A DNA stretch of 64,000 bases from Anaeromyxobacter sp. Fw109-5 (GCF_000017505.1 NC_009675.1:4778501-4842500), one strand, 5' to 3'. Counted from the first letter of the stretch, positions 30,206 to 39,255 are shown. Made by a program: numbers and translations. The notes: a model not told the origin generated them from the letters alone.

Positions 30206-30745
30206 CTACACGAGGAAGAAGACGTTCGGCTCGTTGCCCGACCCGGGCTGGAGCACCTTCACGCGCCGGGAGCGCGTGAGCTGCGCCACGCGGCTCGCGG
30301 GATCGGAGAGGTCGCCGAAGGTGAGCGCGCGCGTGGGGCAGGTCTCGACGCACGCGGGCGGCTTCCCCTCGCGGACGCGGTGCAGGCAGAAGGTGCACTT
30401 GTCCACGTGGCCCTCGGGGTGGACGTAGCGCGCGCCGTACGGGCAGGAGGCGATGCACGCCTTGCAGCCGGTGCACTTCGCCCGCGCCACCCCCACCACC
30501 CCGCCGTCGGCGACGTGGCTCGCGCCGGTCGGGCAGGCGCTGACGCAGGAGGGGTGGCTGCACTGGTTGCAGCGCTCCGAGCGGATCTCCAGCGTGAGCG
30601 CGGGGAACGTGCCGCGCGTCTCCTGCGCGATCCAGTCGCGGAACCCTCCGCTCGGCAGCGCGTTCTCCGTCTTGCAGGCGATGACGCAGGCGTTGCAGCC
30701 GACGCAGCGCGCGGTGTCGACCGCCATGGCGTAGCGCTTCCTCAT
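30206..30745 (-). CDS. Four-cluster ferredoxin subunit (PsrB/PhsB/NrfC type)
   Basis: Encodes 179 aa with 16 cysteines in four ferredoxin motifs: C14-x2-C17-x2-C20-x3-C24, CNQCSHPSCVSACP, CTGCKACIASCP, and CTFCLHRVREGKPPACVETCP. It has no signal peptide, so export would be by piggy-back on the Tat-targeted catalytic subunit. It wires electrons between the NrfD anchor and the molybdopterin subunit. Its start codon overlaps the stop of the catalytic gene (four bases). Confidence 0.95.
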   Translation of the reverse strand: MRKRYAMAVDTARCVGCNACVIACKTENALPSGGFRDWIAQETRGTFPALTLEIRSERCNQCSHPSCVSACPTGASHVADGGVVGVARAKCTGCKACIASCPYGARYVHPEGHVDKCTFCLHRVREGKPPACVETCPTRALTFGDLSDPASRVAQLTRSRRVKVLQPGSGNEPNVFFLV

Positions 30746-32976
30746 GCCGCCCTCTCGGCGCGCTCGATGCGCACGAAGTTCACGCTCATGCCCGTGCCGC
30801 CCATGATCGGATCCACCGCGTAGCGGGTGACGAGCTCGGTGTCGGAGGCGCCGCGGCCGTACGCGTAGCGGAGCCGGCGCGCCGTCTGCCCCCAGCCGTG
30901 GACGAGGTACACGCAGTCCCCGCGGATCCGCTGGGTCACCTTCGCCCGCACCGGCCCCGCGCGCGCGCCGTCCTGGTTCACCAGGAACACGCGCGCGCCG
31001 TCCTCGAGCGGTCCGTCGAGCCCGGGCAGCGCCCGCGCCGCGTCCGCGTTCACCCACACCTCGTTCTCCGGGTACGGCTCGGCGAGGAGCCGGTTGTTCA
31101 CCGTGCGGCCGAAGGTGTGCGTGGGGGCGCGTCCCATGAGCAGCCGGAACTGGCCGGGCGGCGGCTCCTCGTGCGGGTAGTACTGCGGGAGCGGGTCGAA
31201 GCCCAGCTTCGCGAGCTCCTCGCTGCGGAGGTGGATCTTCCCCGAGTCGGTGTCCACCGTGACCGCCAGCCCCTCCTCCTCGCAGGTGGCGACCTCCCGG
31301 CCGAGGATGACGCCGGTCTCCCGGGCGCGCGCGACGTCGTGGCCGCCCGCCCGCAGGCGCGCGTCCACGTACTCGCGCGCGTCCTTCCACGGGAAGTGCT
31401 CGGCGAGCCCGACGCGGCCGGCGAGCTCCTTCGCGATCCACCACCCGGGCTTCGAGTCGTGGAGCGGCGGCACCGCCTCCTGGCGCAGCGCCAGGAACGG
31501 CCGCTTGTAGGCGGGCGCGGCGACGTCGTCGTCGCGCTCCAGGTAGGTCGCCTCGGGGAGCACCACGTCGCTCCAGCCGCAGATCTCCGCGGGCAGCACG
31601 TCGATGGAGACGACGAAGTCCAGCCCCTCGAGCGCCTTCACCGTCTGGCGCCGGTCCGGCAGCGCCTGGAGCAGGTTGCAGCCGTAGACGATCCACGCCT
31701 TGAGGTCGTAGAGCGCCTGGCCCGACACGCTCGCGTCGCAGAGCCCCGAGGCGATGACCTCGGTCGCGACGGGGAAGCCGCCCTTCTTCGGCCGGTCGGC
31801 GGCCCCCTTCCCGCCGTGCGGGGGCTCCGCCGCGGTCGGGTACGGCGGGAGCGACAGCTTCGCGTGGCTCACGTAGCCGCCGCGCCGGCCCCAGCTGCCG
31901 AGCAGGGCCGCCAGGATCGCCATGGCCCGCGCGCGCTGCGTGTCGTCGCCGTACCACGTGGTGTGGCGGCCCGGGTGGACGAGCGACGCCGGGCGCGCCG
32001 AGGCGATGAGCCGCGCGCTGTCGCGGATGAGCTCCGGGCGGATGCCGGTGATGGGGTACGCCCACTCCGGCGTCTTGTCGGCGACGTGCGCGCGGAGCTC
32101 CTCGAGCCCGACGGCGTGCTTCGCCAGGTACTCGGCGTCGTACGTCTTCTCCTCCAGCATCACGTTCATCCAGGCGAGGAGCAGCGCGATGTCCGTGCCC
32201 GGCTTGATGGGCAGCCAGTAGCGCGCCTTGCTCGCCGCCACCGAGAAGCGCGGATCGACCACCACGAGCTGGGCGCCGCGCCCGATGGCCTCGGCCAGCT
32301 CCTGCACCTGGGTGTTGTGCATGTTCTCGCCCAGGTGGCTGCCGATGAGCGTGATCACCCGGGCGTTGGCGAGGTCGATGGGCTCGGGCGAGCCGAGCGG
32401 CGTGCCGAAGGTGAGGAGGTACCCCGCCTCGCGCGGCCCGCGGCACTGCGCGTACGAGGGCGCGCCGACGTTGGGCGAGCCCCACGCCTTCATGAACTGC
32501 TTGAACCAGCTGCCTCCCGACCCGTGCGTGAAGAGCGCCACCGCCTCCGGGCCGTGACGGCGCTTCACCTCGAGGAGCCCCTCGCCGACGCGGTTCAGCG
32601 CCGCGTCCCAGCTCACCTCCTCGAACACGTCCTCGCCGCGCTTCTGCGTGCGGACGAGCGGCCTCCTCAGGCGATCGGGATCGTAGAGGAGGCCGGTCGC
32701 GCCGGCGCCGCGCGGGCAGAGCATGCCGCGCGAGAGGGGGTGGTCGGGGTTGCCGACCACCTTGGTGACCCGCCCGTCCTTCACGTGGGCCTGCACCCCG
32801 CAGCCCCAGAAGCAGAGCTCGCAGTACGAGGCGACGACGCGGTCGCCCTCCGTGCCGGGATCCTCGACGCGGTCGGCGTCGAGGCCCCACCAGCGCGTGG
32901 TGAGCCCGGAGGCGAGCGCCGCTCCGCCCGCGGCGGCGCCGCCGATCTGGATGAACTTCCTGCGGGTGAGGGTCAT
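30742..32976 (-). CDS. Molybdopterin oxidoreductase, PsrA/PhsA-like (polysulfide or thiosulfate reductase)
   Basis: Encodes 744 aa. A twin-arginine signal (TRRKFIQIGG) targets it to the periplasm. The [4Fe-4S] site is C52-x2-C55-x3-C59-x27-C87, and C178 in SYAQCRGPREAG sits where the Mo-cysteine ligand of PsrA/PhsA/nitrate-reductase relatives lies. The C-terminal cofactor-binding domain includes LMGRAPTHTFGRTVNN. Length fits PsrA/PhsA better than TtrA (about 1000 aa). With sulfur transporters in the operon, a sulfur-compound substrate (polysulfide, thiosulfate) is likely; the direction of catalysis is inference. Confidence 0.95.
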   Translation of the reverse strand: MTLTRRKFIQIGGAAAGGAALASGLTTRWWGLDADRVEDPGTEGDRVVASYCELCFWGCGVQAHVKDGRVTKVVGNPDHPLSRGMLCPRGAGATGLLYDPDRLRRPLVRTQKRGEDVFEEVSWDAALNRVGEGLLEVKRRHGPEAVALFTHGSGGSWFKQFMKAWGSPNVGAPSYAQCRGPREAGYLLTFGTPLGSPEPIDLANARVITLIGSHLGENMHNTQVQELAEAIGRGAQLVVVDPRFSVAASKARYWLPIKPGTDIALLLAWMNVMLEEKTYDAEYLAKHAVGLEELRAHVADKTPEWAYPITGIRPELIRDSARLIASARPASLVHPGRHTTWYGDDTQRARAMAILAALLGSWGRRGGYVSHAKLSLPPYPTAAEPPHGGKGAADRPKKGGFPVATEVIASGLCDASVSGQALYDLKAWIVYGCNLLQALPDRRQTVKALEGLDFVVSIDVLPAEICGWSDVVLPEATYLERDDDVAAPAYKRPFLALRQEAVPPLHDSKPGWWIAKELAGRVGLAEHFPWKDAREYVDARLRAGGHDVARARETGVILGREVATCEEEGLAVTVDTDSGKIHLRSEELAKLGFDPLPQYYPHEEPPPGQFRLLMGRAPTHTFGRTVNNRLLAEPYPENEVWVNADAARALPGLDGPLEDGARVFLVNQDGARAGPVRAKVTQRIRGDCVYLVHGWGQTARRLRYAYGRGASDTELVTRYAVDPIMGGTGMSVNFVRIERAERAA

Positions 32977-33022
32977 CGCTCGCTCCTTCGGTGAGGTCCG
33001 GCGGCGCTGGGGCGGCGCGCGG

Positions 33023-34279
33023 CTAGAAGCGGTAGCAGAGGGCGACGTCGACCGCGAGCTGCGACATCTCCGTCGAGTAGGAGGAGATGCCCTGCTCCGC
33101 GGGGTTCGCGCCCTCGATGCTGGCGTTCAGCGCGTAGACCCCGGCGACGTTCGCGCTGAGGCGATCGCTGAAGACGTAGCCGGCGCCGGCGGTCACGTGG
33201 TGCTCGGAGACGGCCGGGAACGCCATGTTCTCGAACGCCCGGTCGGGATCGAGCGGCATCTTGCCGTAGTTGTAGCCGGCGCGGAGCGCGAGCTTCGGGG
33301 TCGCCATCACCTGCGTGCCGACCTTCACGACCCACTGGTCGCTCCAGCCCATGTCGAACGGCATCGCCCCGGTGGCCATCGGGTCGCTGGAGTACTGGGG
33401 GAGCCCGTCGCCCATCGTGCTCGACCAGTCGATCCACTGCACGTCGACGGCGAGGAGCAGCGCGTCCACCGGCGTCACGGCCACGCCGAGGGTGGCGCTC
33501 TGCGGCTGGTCGAAGGCGAGCTCGTCGGTGCCGGCAGGGTTGGTGCCGCCCGTCATCGGGTTCGGGCGCTCGGGCACCGTGAAGGAGAAGTCCTGGAACC
33601 AGCTGCGCGTCTCGTACGCCGCGCCGAAGGAGACGCGCTTCACCGGAGAGTACTTCACGCCGAAGGTCGCGCCGGCTCCGAACGAGGTGGCGGTGTCATG
33701 CGCGGCCTGGCCGGCGCCGGAGGCCACGTCGTACTCCATCTGCGCGACCATGAGGTTCGCGGTCACGCCGAGGCTGAGCCGGTCGCTCACGCGATACGCC
33801 GCGGCGGGCGTGAAGCGGCCCTGCATGTACGACGTCAGCGTCGGCCCGTTGTAGAGGTTCATCCCGTAGTCGACGCCCATGCCGGCGACGCCGAACACGC
33901 CGATGCCGGTGGTGAGCCGGTCCGTCACCGGCTGGACGTAGGCGAGGAGCGGGATCGGCGAGGCGCCGCGGTCCGAGTCCAGCGACGCGCCGTCGTTCGC
34001 GACGAACATCTGGGGCATGGGCCCGCTCCCGCTGGCGCTGTAGCTCACCGACGGCTTGAAGTAGGAGCCGCCGAGCTCGAGGCGGCGGCCCAGGTCGGCC
34101 ATGCCGGCGGGGTTCGTGAGCAGCGAGGCCGCGTCGAGCGTCGCGCCGACGCCCACGCCGCCCATGGCGTCCTGCACCGGGCTGAAGCCGATCATCCGCA
34201 TGCCGTTCGTGGCGTGCGCCGCCGCCGGCGCGAGGAGCGACAGCGCGGCGAGGAGCGAGGCGATCCTGTTCGTCGTCAT
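33023..34279 (-). CDS. FadL/OMPP1-type outer membrane channel
   Basis: Encodes 418 aa with a signal peptide (IASLLAALSLLAPAAAHA) and the mature N-terminus TNGMRMIGFSPVQDAMGGVGVG, followed by LLTNPAGMADLGRRLELG: the N-P-A-G hatch motif and strand of the FadL/TodX family. About 14 beta strands follow, ending in VDVALCYRF. FadL proteins pass hydrophobic molecules by lateral diffusion. It is the first gene upstream of the sulfur reductase genes on the same strand (46-base gap), so it may admit a poorly soluble sulfur compound; that substrate is a guess. The start is the ATG before the signal peptide. Confidence 0.93.
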   Translation of the reverse strand: MTTNRIASLLAALSLLAPAAAHATNGMRMIGFSPVQDAMGGVGVGATLDAASLLTNPAGMADLGRRLELGGSYFKPSVSYSASGSGPMPQMFVANDGASLDSDRGASPIPLLAYVQPVTDRLTTGIGVFGVAGMGVDYGMNLYNGPTLTSYMQGRFTPAAAYRVSDRLSLGVTANLMVAQMEYDVASGAGQAAHDTATSFGAGATFGVKYSPVKRVSFGAAYETRSWFQDFSFTVPERPNPMTGGTNPAGTDELAFDQPQSATLGVAVTPVDALLLAVDVQWIDWSSTMGDGLPQYSSDPMATGAMPFDMGWSDQWVVKVGTQVMATPKLALRAGYNYGKMPLDPDRAFENMAFPAVSEHHVTAGAGYVFSDRLSANVAGVYALNASIEGANPAEQGISSYSTEMSQLAVDVALCYRF

Positions 34280-34372
34280 TGGCCCTTCCCTTCGTTCGGC
34301 GCGCCGGACGTGCCGGGGCGCGGTCGGTCGCCAGGCGGCATCGCCGTGGCATGTCTCGTCCCAGACGGCGAT

Positions 34373-34388
34373 TGCGCGCCGCGTGCCC
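34373..34388 (-). promoter_or_regulatory. Possible sigma-54 promoter for the FadL/sulfur operon
   Basis: On the minus strand GGGCACG-CGGC-GCGCA has GG and GC dinucleotides ten bases apart, the invariant spacing of -24/-12 elements, about 95 bases before the FadL start. The -12 region lacks the usual TTGC, so the match is weak. It is considered because a sigma-54 activator is divergent. Confidence 0.22.
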
Positions 34389-34453
34389 ACGCGGGGTGGG
34401 CAGCAAATTCGAAGGGTTGGCTCGGATGAGCGACGACGCGTTTCAGCTGCGAC

Positions 34454-34488
34454 GACACGCCACGTTTCATCGTGAAACGTGCTGTGTC
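34454..34488. promoter_or_regulatory. 35-bp palindrome in front of the sigma-54 activator
   Basis: Arms CACGTTTCA (34461-34469) and TGAAACGTG (34473-34481) are perfectly inverted around TCG, and flanking GACAC/GTGTC extend the symmetry (14 of 16 pairs). It lies between the divergent FadL gene and the regulator start at 34561, where an operator would be expected. If the upstream ATG at 34426 were used, it would fall inside the coding region. The remaining bases of 34280-34560 show nothing else recognisable. Confidence 0.6.
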
Positions 34489-34560
34489 ATGGAGGGAGCC
34501 TGCACCCGGGCCGCTCACCCCGAGGCCGTGGAAGGGTGGACGGCGGGTCCGGAGGTTCCG

Positions 34561-35988
34561 ATGCAAGCCGCTCCCGAGAGCACCCGTGACGTCGCCTTCG
34601 CCGCCGTGAACGCCGCGTTCGGCTCGCTCGGCCGCATCTGCATGGCGCTCGACTCCCAGTTCCGGATCCGCCACGCCTCGGAGCGCATGGAGTCGCTGCT
34701 CGGCGCGGGGGCCGCGGGGCGCATCGCGGGCGCGCCCGTCGAGACGGTGCTCGGGACGGAGCTGTTCGGGACGGACGGGCCGCTCCGCCAGGCGCTCCTC
34801 GCGGGAGAGCGGCGGGAGGGCTGGCGCGCCTACCTCCAGTGCGAGCGCGGCCCGCGCCTGCTCTCGGTCACGGCCGCCCCCCTCGAGCACGATCCTCACG
34901 GCGTCTGCGATCCCTCCGCCGCCTACCTGGTCGTCCTCCGCCCCGCGGACGACGAGTCCCCGGACGTCTGCGCGCCCGTCGCCGGGTTCGGCGTCATGTG
35001 CCGCTCGCAGGCGATGACGCGGGTGTTCCGGCTCATCGAGACCCTGCAGCACAGCGAGTCGACCGTGCTCGTCACCGGCGAGAGCGGGACCGGCAAGGAG
35101 GTGATGGCGCGCATCATCCACGCGCACTCGCCGCGCCGGAACGGCCCGTTCGTCGCCGTGAACGCGGCGGCGCTGCCCGCCGAGCTGCTCGAGAGCGAGC
35201 TCTTCGGCCACGTGCGCGGCGCGTTCACGGGCGCCATCCGCGACCGCCTCGGCCGCTTCGAGGCGGCCGAGGGCGGGACGCTCTTCCTCGACGAGGTGGG
35301 CGACCTGCCCTTGCCGGTGCAGGTGAAGCTGCTGCGCGTCCTCCAGGAGCACACCTACGAGCGCGTCGGCGACGACGCCGAGCGGCGCACCAGCGCGCGC
35401 ATCATCGCCGCCACGCACCGCGATCTGCGCCGGGCCGTCGCGGCCGGGACCTTCCGCGAGGACCTCTACTACCGCCTGCGCGTCTTCCCGGTGGAGCTCC
35501 CGCCGCTGCGGGCGCGGCGCGAGGACATCGAGCCCATCGCGCGGGTCCTCCTCGGGCGCGTGGGCGCGCGAACGGCGCGCGCGCTCCGCTTCTCGCCCGA
35601 CGCGCTCCGCGTCCTCCTGTCCTACGACTGGCCCGGCAACGTGCGCGAGCTCGAGAACGCCCTCGAGTACGCCGCCACGGTGTGCCAGGGGCAGACGCTC
35701 CAGCCCGAGGACCTCCCGCCGGAGATCGTCGCCGGCGCGCCGCACCGCGAGCCCCTCGCGGCGCCCCTCGCGGCGGGCTCCTCCACCCCCGCCCAGCTCG
35801 CGGCCGCCGCCGCCCGCCGCGCGAGCCCGCACGACGAGCGCGCGTCGCTGCAGGCGGCGCTCGACGCGCACCGCTGGAACCGGGCGGACACCGCCAAGGC
35901 GCTGGGCCTGTCGCGCAGCACGCTCTGGCGGCGGATGCGGGCGCTCGGGCTGCTCGAGCCGGCGGAGGGCGCGCAGGCGGCGGGCTGA
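34561..35988 (+). CDS. Sigma-54-dependent transcriptional activator (PAS-AAA+-Fis)
   Basis: Encodes 475 aa from the ATG at 34561, which has GGAGG five bases upstream; a longer form from 34426 would add 45 residues but has no such site and would read through the palindrome. An N-terminal PAS-like sensor (about 12-120: [23 protein letters not shown]) precedes the AAA+ domain with Walker A GESGTGKE (about 173-180), the sigma-54 contact loop GAFTGA (about 220), Walker [10 protein letters not shown] and the R-finger region. The C-terminal Fis helix-turn-helix is [19 protein letters not shown]. It is divergent from the FadL/sulfur operon and probably controls it; the signal is unknown. Confidence 0.92.
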   Translation: MQAAPESTRDVAFAAVNAAFGSLGRICMALDSQFRIRHASERMESLLGAGAAGRIAGAPVETVLGTELFGTDGPLRQALLAGERREGWRAYLQCERGPRLLSVTAAPLEHDPHGVCDPSAAYLVVLRPADDESPDVCAPVAGFGVMCRSQAMTRVFRLIETLQHSESTVLVTGESGTGKEVMARIIHAHSPRRNGPFVAVNAAALPAELLESELFGHVRGAFTGAIRDRLGRFEAAEGGTLFLDEVGDLPLPVQVKLLRVLQEHTYERVGDDAERRTSARIIAATHRDLRRAVAAGTFREDLYYRLRVFPVELPPLRARREDIEPIARVLLGRVGARTARALRFSPDALRVLLSYDWPGNVRELENALEYAATVCQGQTLQPEDLPPEIVAGAPHREPLAAPLAAGSSTPAQLAAAAARRASPHDERASLQAALDAHRWNRADTAKALGLSRSTLWRRMRALGLLEPAEGAQAAG

Positions 35989-36069
35989 CGGTCTCGCCCC
36001 GGCGGCGAGGCCTCGCGGCGCCCCGGCCGCGGGGCGGGCCCCCTCACCGGCGGCGGCAGGATGGTGCCG

Positions 36070-37509
36070 TCAGCGCCGCGCCATCCCCCACCCCCGCTCC
36101 ACCGCCCGCATCCCGCGCTCGAACGCCTCGGCGTTCACGGCGGCGAGCGCGGCGCGCTTCTGGAGCGCCTGGCGGATGACGGCGAGGAACGTCTCGGGGG
36201 GGAAGAGCCCGGTCGCGCCCTGAAGGGCGCCCAGCGCCACGACGTTCTTCACGAGCGGGTGACCCAGCGCGGCGGCGATCTCGGAGAGCGGTACGCCCAG
36301 CGCGCGGACGCCCGCGGGCAGCGCGGGGGACTCGCGGATGACGGAGCGGTCGTAGAGCGCGATGCCGGCCGGCGCGACGGCGGGGCCGAACTTCGCGAGG
36401 CTGGGCGCGTTGAAGGCGACGAGCGCGTGCGGCGCCGGGACGTCGGGGGAGAGCACCTGCGTGCCGGCGATCTTCACGTCGGCGTAGGAGGTGCCGCCGC
36501 GGGACTCCGGCCCGTAGCTCGGGATGTGCGTCGCGTCGAGCCCCTCGTTCACCGCCGCGTGGACCATCACCATGGCGGCCGTCTGGGCGCCGTCGCCCCC
36601 CGCGCCCGCGAACTTGAGCCCGAGCTCGTCGCCGCCGAACGGCGTGGCGGGGAAGCCGGACGCGAAGCGGGGGACGGCGGCCCCGCGCGCGTCGATGGCG
36701 TCGAGGAGCGCGTCGGCATCGTACGTGGGCGAGCGCCAGGCACCCCAGCTCGCCGTCGCGGCGACGTCCTTCTTCACCCCGAGCGGGAACACCGGGACCA
36801 TCTGCTCCCTCACCCACCTCTCCGCCTCCGCCGGCGAGAGGCGCAGGTGCGTCGGGCACTCGGCGAGCACCTCCACGAAGGAGAAGCCCTTGTTCTCCGC
36901 CTGGAGCTGGAGCGCCTTCTTCACCGCCTTCGCGGCGCGGACCCGCTGCTTCGCGTCGAAGAGGGCGACGCGCTCCACGTACACCGGGCCGTCCAGCTGG
37001 GCGATGAGCTCCGCCATCTTGAGCGGCTTGCCCATGCTGGCGTCGCGCCCCTCGGGCGAGGTGGTGGTCTTCTGGCCGAGGAGCGTGGTGGGCGCGATCT
37101 GCCCGCCGGTCATGCCGTAGATGGCGTTGTTCACGAAGACGACGGAGAGCGGCAGGCCGAGCTGCGCGGCGTGGACGATCTCGGCGAGCCCGATGGAGGC
37201 GAGGTCGCCGTCGCCCTGGTAGCTCACCACCACGCTGTTCGGGTTCGCGAGCTTGTGGCCGATGGCGACGGCGGGCGCGCGGCCGTGCGGCGCCTGCGTG
37301 TTCCCCACGTCGAGGTAGTAATAGAGGAAGACGCTGCAGCCGACCGGGGAGATCGCGATGGTCCGGTCCTGGATGCCGAGCTCGTCGATGGCGTCGGCGA
37401 GGTAGCGGTGCACGAGCCCGTGGCCGCAGCCCGGGCAGTAGTGCGTGCTGCGGCCCTTCAGCCCCTCTCCGTGGTCGTGCCGCTCGAACCGCTCGTAGAA
37501 CACGCTCAC
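36070..37509 (-). CDS. 2-oxoacid:ferredoxin oxidoreductase, fused beta-gamma subunit
   Basis: Encodes 479 aa. Residues 1 to about 285 are the TPP-binding beta subunit: CPGCGHGLVHRYLADAI at the N-terminus, SYQGDGDLASIG (TPP/Mg GDG motif) and VNNAIYGMTGGQ. Residues about 290-479 are the gamma subunit (LKFAGAGGDGAQTAAMVMVHA, SYGPESRGGTSYADVKI). The GTG start overlaps the alpha-gene stop (GTGA). With the delta-alpha gene it makes a complete VOR/KOR-type enzyme that reversibly converts a 2-oxoacid plus CoA to acyl-CoA, CO2 and reduced ferredoxin. The substrate (branched-chain 2-oxoacids, 2-oxoglutarate or other) cannot be read from the sequence. Confidence 0.93.
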   Translation of the reverse strand: MSVFYERFERHDHGEGLKGRSTHYCPGCGHGLVHRYLADAIDELGIQDRTIAISPVGCSVFLYYYLDVGNTQAPHGRAPAVAIGHKLANPNSVVVSYQGDGDLASIGLAEIVHAAQLGLPLSVVFVNNAIYGMTGGQIAPTTLLGQKTTTSPEGRDASMGKPLKMAELIAQLDGPVYVERVALFDAKQRVRAAKAVKKALQLQAENKGFSFVEVLAECPTHLRLSPAEAERWVREQMVPVFPLGVKKDVAATASWGAWRSPTYDADALLDAIDARGAAVPRFASGFPATPFGGDELGLKFAGAGGDGAQTAAMVMVHAAVNEGLDATHIPSYGPESRGGTSYADVKIAGTQVLSPDVPAPHALVAFNAPSLAKFGPAVAPAGIALYDRSVIRESPALPAGVRALGVPLSEIAAALGHPLVKNVVALGALQGATGLFPPETFLAVIRQALQKRAALAAVNAEAFERGMRAVERGWGMARR

Positions 37510-38888
37510 GCCGTCACCTGCCTTGCCGCGGCCCGTACCGCCTCGGCGATCTCGCGCTGGGAGGGGAGCACGCCGCCGTGCCGTCGCACGTGCGCGATGG
37601 CGACGCCGGCCCCGGCGCCGGCGTGCGCGAGCGCGAGGCGCAGCTCGTCCTCGAGCTGTCCCTCGCTCGCCTCCACCACCACGATCCGGCGGGCCCGCTC
37701 GAGGAGCGGGAGGAGCGGCTTCAGCGGGAAGGGCCAGACCGTCTGCGGTCGGAAGAGGCCCACCGCCACCCCCTCGGCGCGGAGCGCGCTCACCGCGCCC
37801 GCCGCCATGCGCGCGGGCGTGCCGCAGGCGACGACCAGGGTCTCGGCGTCCTCGCAGCGGAGCAGCTCCGCGCGCTGCTCGGCCTCGGTCATGCGGGCGT
37901 ACTTGTCGAGCAGGTGAAGGACGTGCGCCTCCTGGTCGTGCTCGCACAGGCAGATCGACGCATGGACGTTCGCGCGGTGCGCGGCGTCGCCGCAGACCGC
38001 CCAGCCAGGCAGCCCGGGCTTCACGAGCGCGGCGGGGAGGTCGACCCTGCCGGTCATCTGGCCGAGGTGCGCGTCGGCGGCCACGATCACCGGGTTGCGG
38101 TAGCTGAAGGCGAGCTCGAACGCGAGCATCGTGAAGTCGAGCATCTCCTGCGGCGTCGCGGGCGCGAGGACGATGGCGTGGGTGGTGCCGTGGCCGAGGC
38201 CGCGGCAGGCGAGCTTCAGGTCCGACTGCTCCGGCGCGATGTTCCCGAGGCCGGGGCCCGCGCGCATCACGTTCACGAACACGGCGGGGAGCTCGGCGCC
38301 GACGAGGTACGAGACGCCCTCGAGCATCAGGCTGAAGCCGGGCGACGACGTGTACGTCATCGTGCGCCGGCCGGCCCCGCCCGCGCCGTACATCATGTTC
38401 ACCGTCGCGACCTCGCTCGGCGCCTGCAGGAAGCTCCCGCCCAGGGCGGGGAGCAGCTTCGCCATGAGCTCCGCCCCCTCCGTGGACGGCGTGATCGGGT
38501 AGCCGTAGAAGTGGCGGCAGCCCGCGAGGAGCGCGCCGATGGCGGAGGCGTGGGTGCCCTTCACCACCAGCGGACGTCCGCGCGGCAGCGGAAACCGCTC
38601 GTCGGGGACGTCCCTCGCCCGTTCGGGCGGGGGTGAACGCCGGCCCGGAGCCGCCGGGCCCCCGGCTGGCGCCATCTCCAGCCCGTACGGCTCGGGGCAC
38701 GCCTCGACGCACAGCCCGCAGCCGTTGCAGGCGTCGAGGCTCAGCACCACCGGGACGAGGCCGCTCAGCGGGTGGATCTCGTCGCCGGGCGCGAGACAGC
38801 CGTGCGCACAGGCCTCCAGGCAGCGCCGGCAGCCCTTGCAGCACTCGTCGTGGAGGACCGGCCTCTCGGCGACGTCGACGTGGGCCAC
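37506..38888 (-). CDS. 2-oxoacid:ferredoxin oxidoreductase, fused delta-alpha subunit
   Basis: Encodes 460 aa. The N-terminal 80 residues are a two-cluster ferredoxin domain (the delta subunit): CCKGCRRCLEACAHGC and CNGCGLCVEACPEPYG. After a Pro-rich linker the alpha subunit begins (VVKGTHASAIGALLAGCRHFYGYPITPSTEGAE) and ends with a transketolase C-terminal-like domain (VGLFRPQTVWPFP...RIVVVEASEGQLEDEL). Usual VOR/KOR enzymes encode delta and alpha separately. It is the first gene of the two-gene operon and overlaps the next by four bases. Confidence 0.93.
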   Translation of the reverse strand: MAHVDVAERPVLHDECCKGCRRCLEACAHGCLAPGDEIHPLSGLVPVVLSLDACNGCGLCVEACPEPYGLEMAPAGGPAAPGRRSPPPERARDVPDERFPLPRGRPLVVKGTHASAIGALLAGCRHFYGYPITPSTEGAELMAKLLPALGGSFLQAPSEVATVNMMYGAGGAGRRTMTYTSSPGFSLMLEGVSYLVGAELPAVFVNVMRAGPGLGNIAPEQSDLKLACRGLGHGTTHAIVLAPATPQEMLDFTMLAFELAFSYRNPVIVAADAHLGQMTGRVDLPAALVKPGLPGWAVCGDAAHRANVHASICLCEHDQEAHVLHLLDKYARMTEAEQRAELLRCEDAETLVVACGTPARMAAGAVSALRAEGVAVGLFRPQTVWPFPLKPLLPLLERARRIVVVEASEGQLEDELRLALAHAGAGAGVAIAHVRRHGGVLPSQREIAEAVRAAARQVTA

Positions 38889-38936
38889 GGGACTCCTCCG
38901 CCGCCGGACCGCGCGGCCTTCGCGAAAAGGCGACGG

Positions 38937-39255
38937 TCAAGGTACTCGGGATGAGGGACAAGTCCAAGCCGCTCGGGGCGGAAGTCCCCCTCCCGAGGGG
39001 CCGCCGGCGCCGCGCCGCGGGCGAGCCGTTGGACGCGCAACGAGATCGGGGCGGGCGAGGGCGCGCGTGCGATCGCACCACCCTCGCGCAGCACCGCTCG
39101 TCGCCCCGAAGCGCCCCATGTCGCCCGCGGACCGCACCGCCTCCTCCGGCGCCTCCACCACGCCGAGCGGGTGGTGGCCGGCGCCGCCGGCGTTCTCACG
39201 GTCGAGGCAGGCGACGCACCTCGGTCGGCGGCGGGTACTTCGCGGTGGGTGACAT
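38937..39255 (-). pseudogene. Possible frameshifted small gene
   Basis: An ATG at 39255 with GGGAGG four bases upstream opens a frame (MSPTAKYPPPTEV) that stops after 19 codons. In the next frame, beginning about codon 14, reads R-C-V-A-C-L-D-R-E-N followed by HHPLGVVEAPEEAVRSAGDMGRFG, with almost every third base G or C for about 40 codons, running to a stop at 38937. A one-base shift would join them into one protein of about 105 residues with a C-x2-C pair. It may be a decayed gene, a sequencing error or coincidence. The surrounding gap 38889-39478 holds nothing else I recognise. Confidence 0.3.

Noticed and set aside
30742-32976. Tetrathionate reductase catalytic subunit
   Set aside because: TtrA is about 1000 residues; this protein is 744 and resembles PsrA/PhsA in length and Cys motif, though substrate remains open.
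34426-34560. Longer N-terminus for the sigma-54 activator from the ATG at 34426
   Set aside because: It has no ribosome binding site, reads through a 35-bp palindrome, and a GGAGG-preceded ATG exists at 34561 just before the PAS-like domain.
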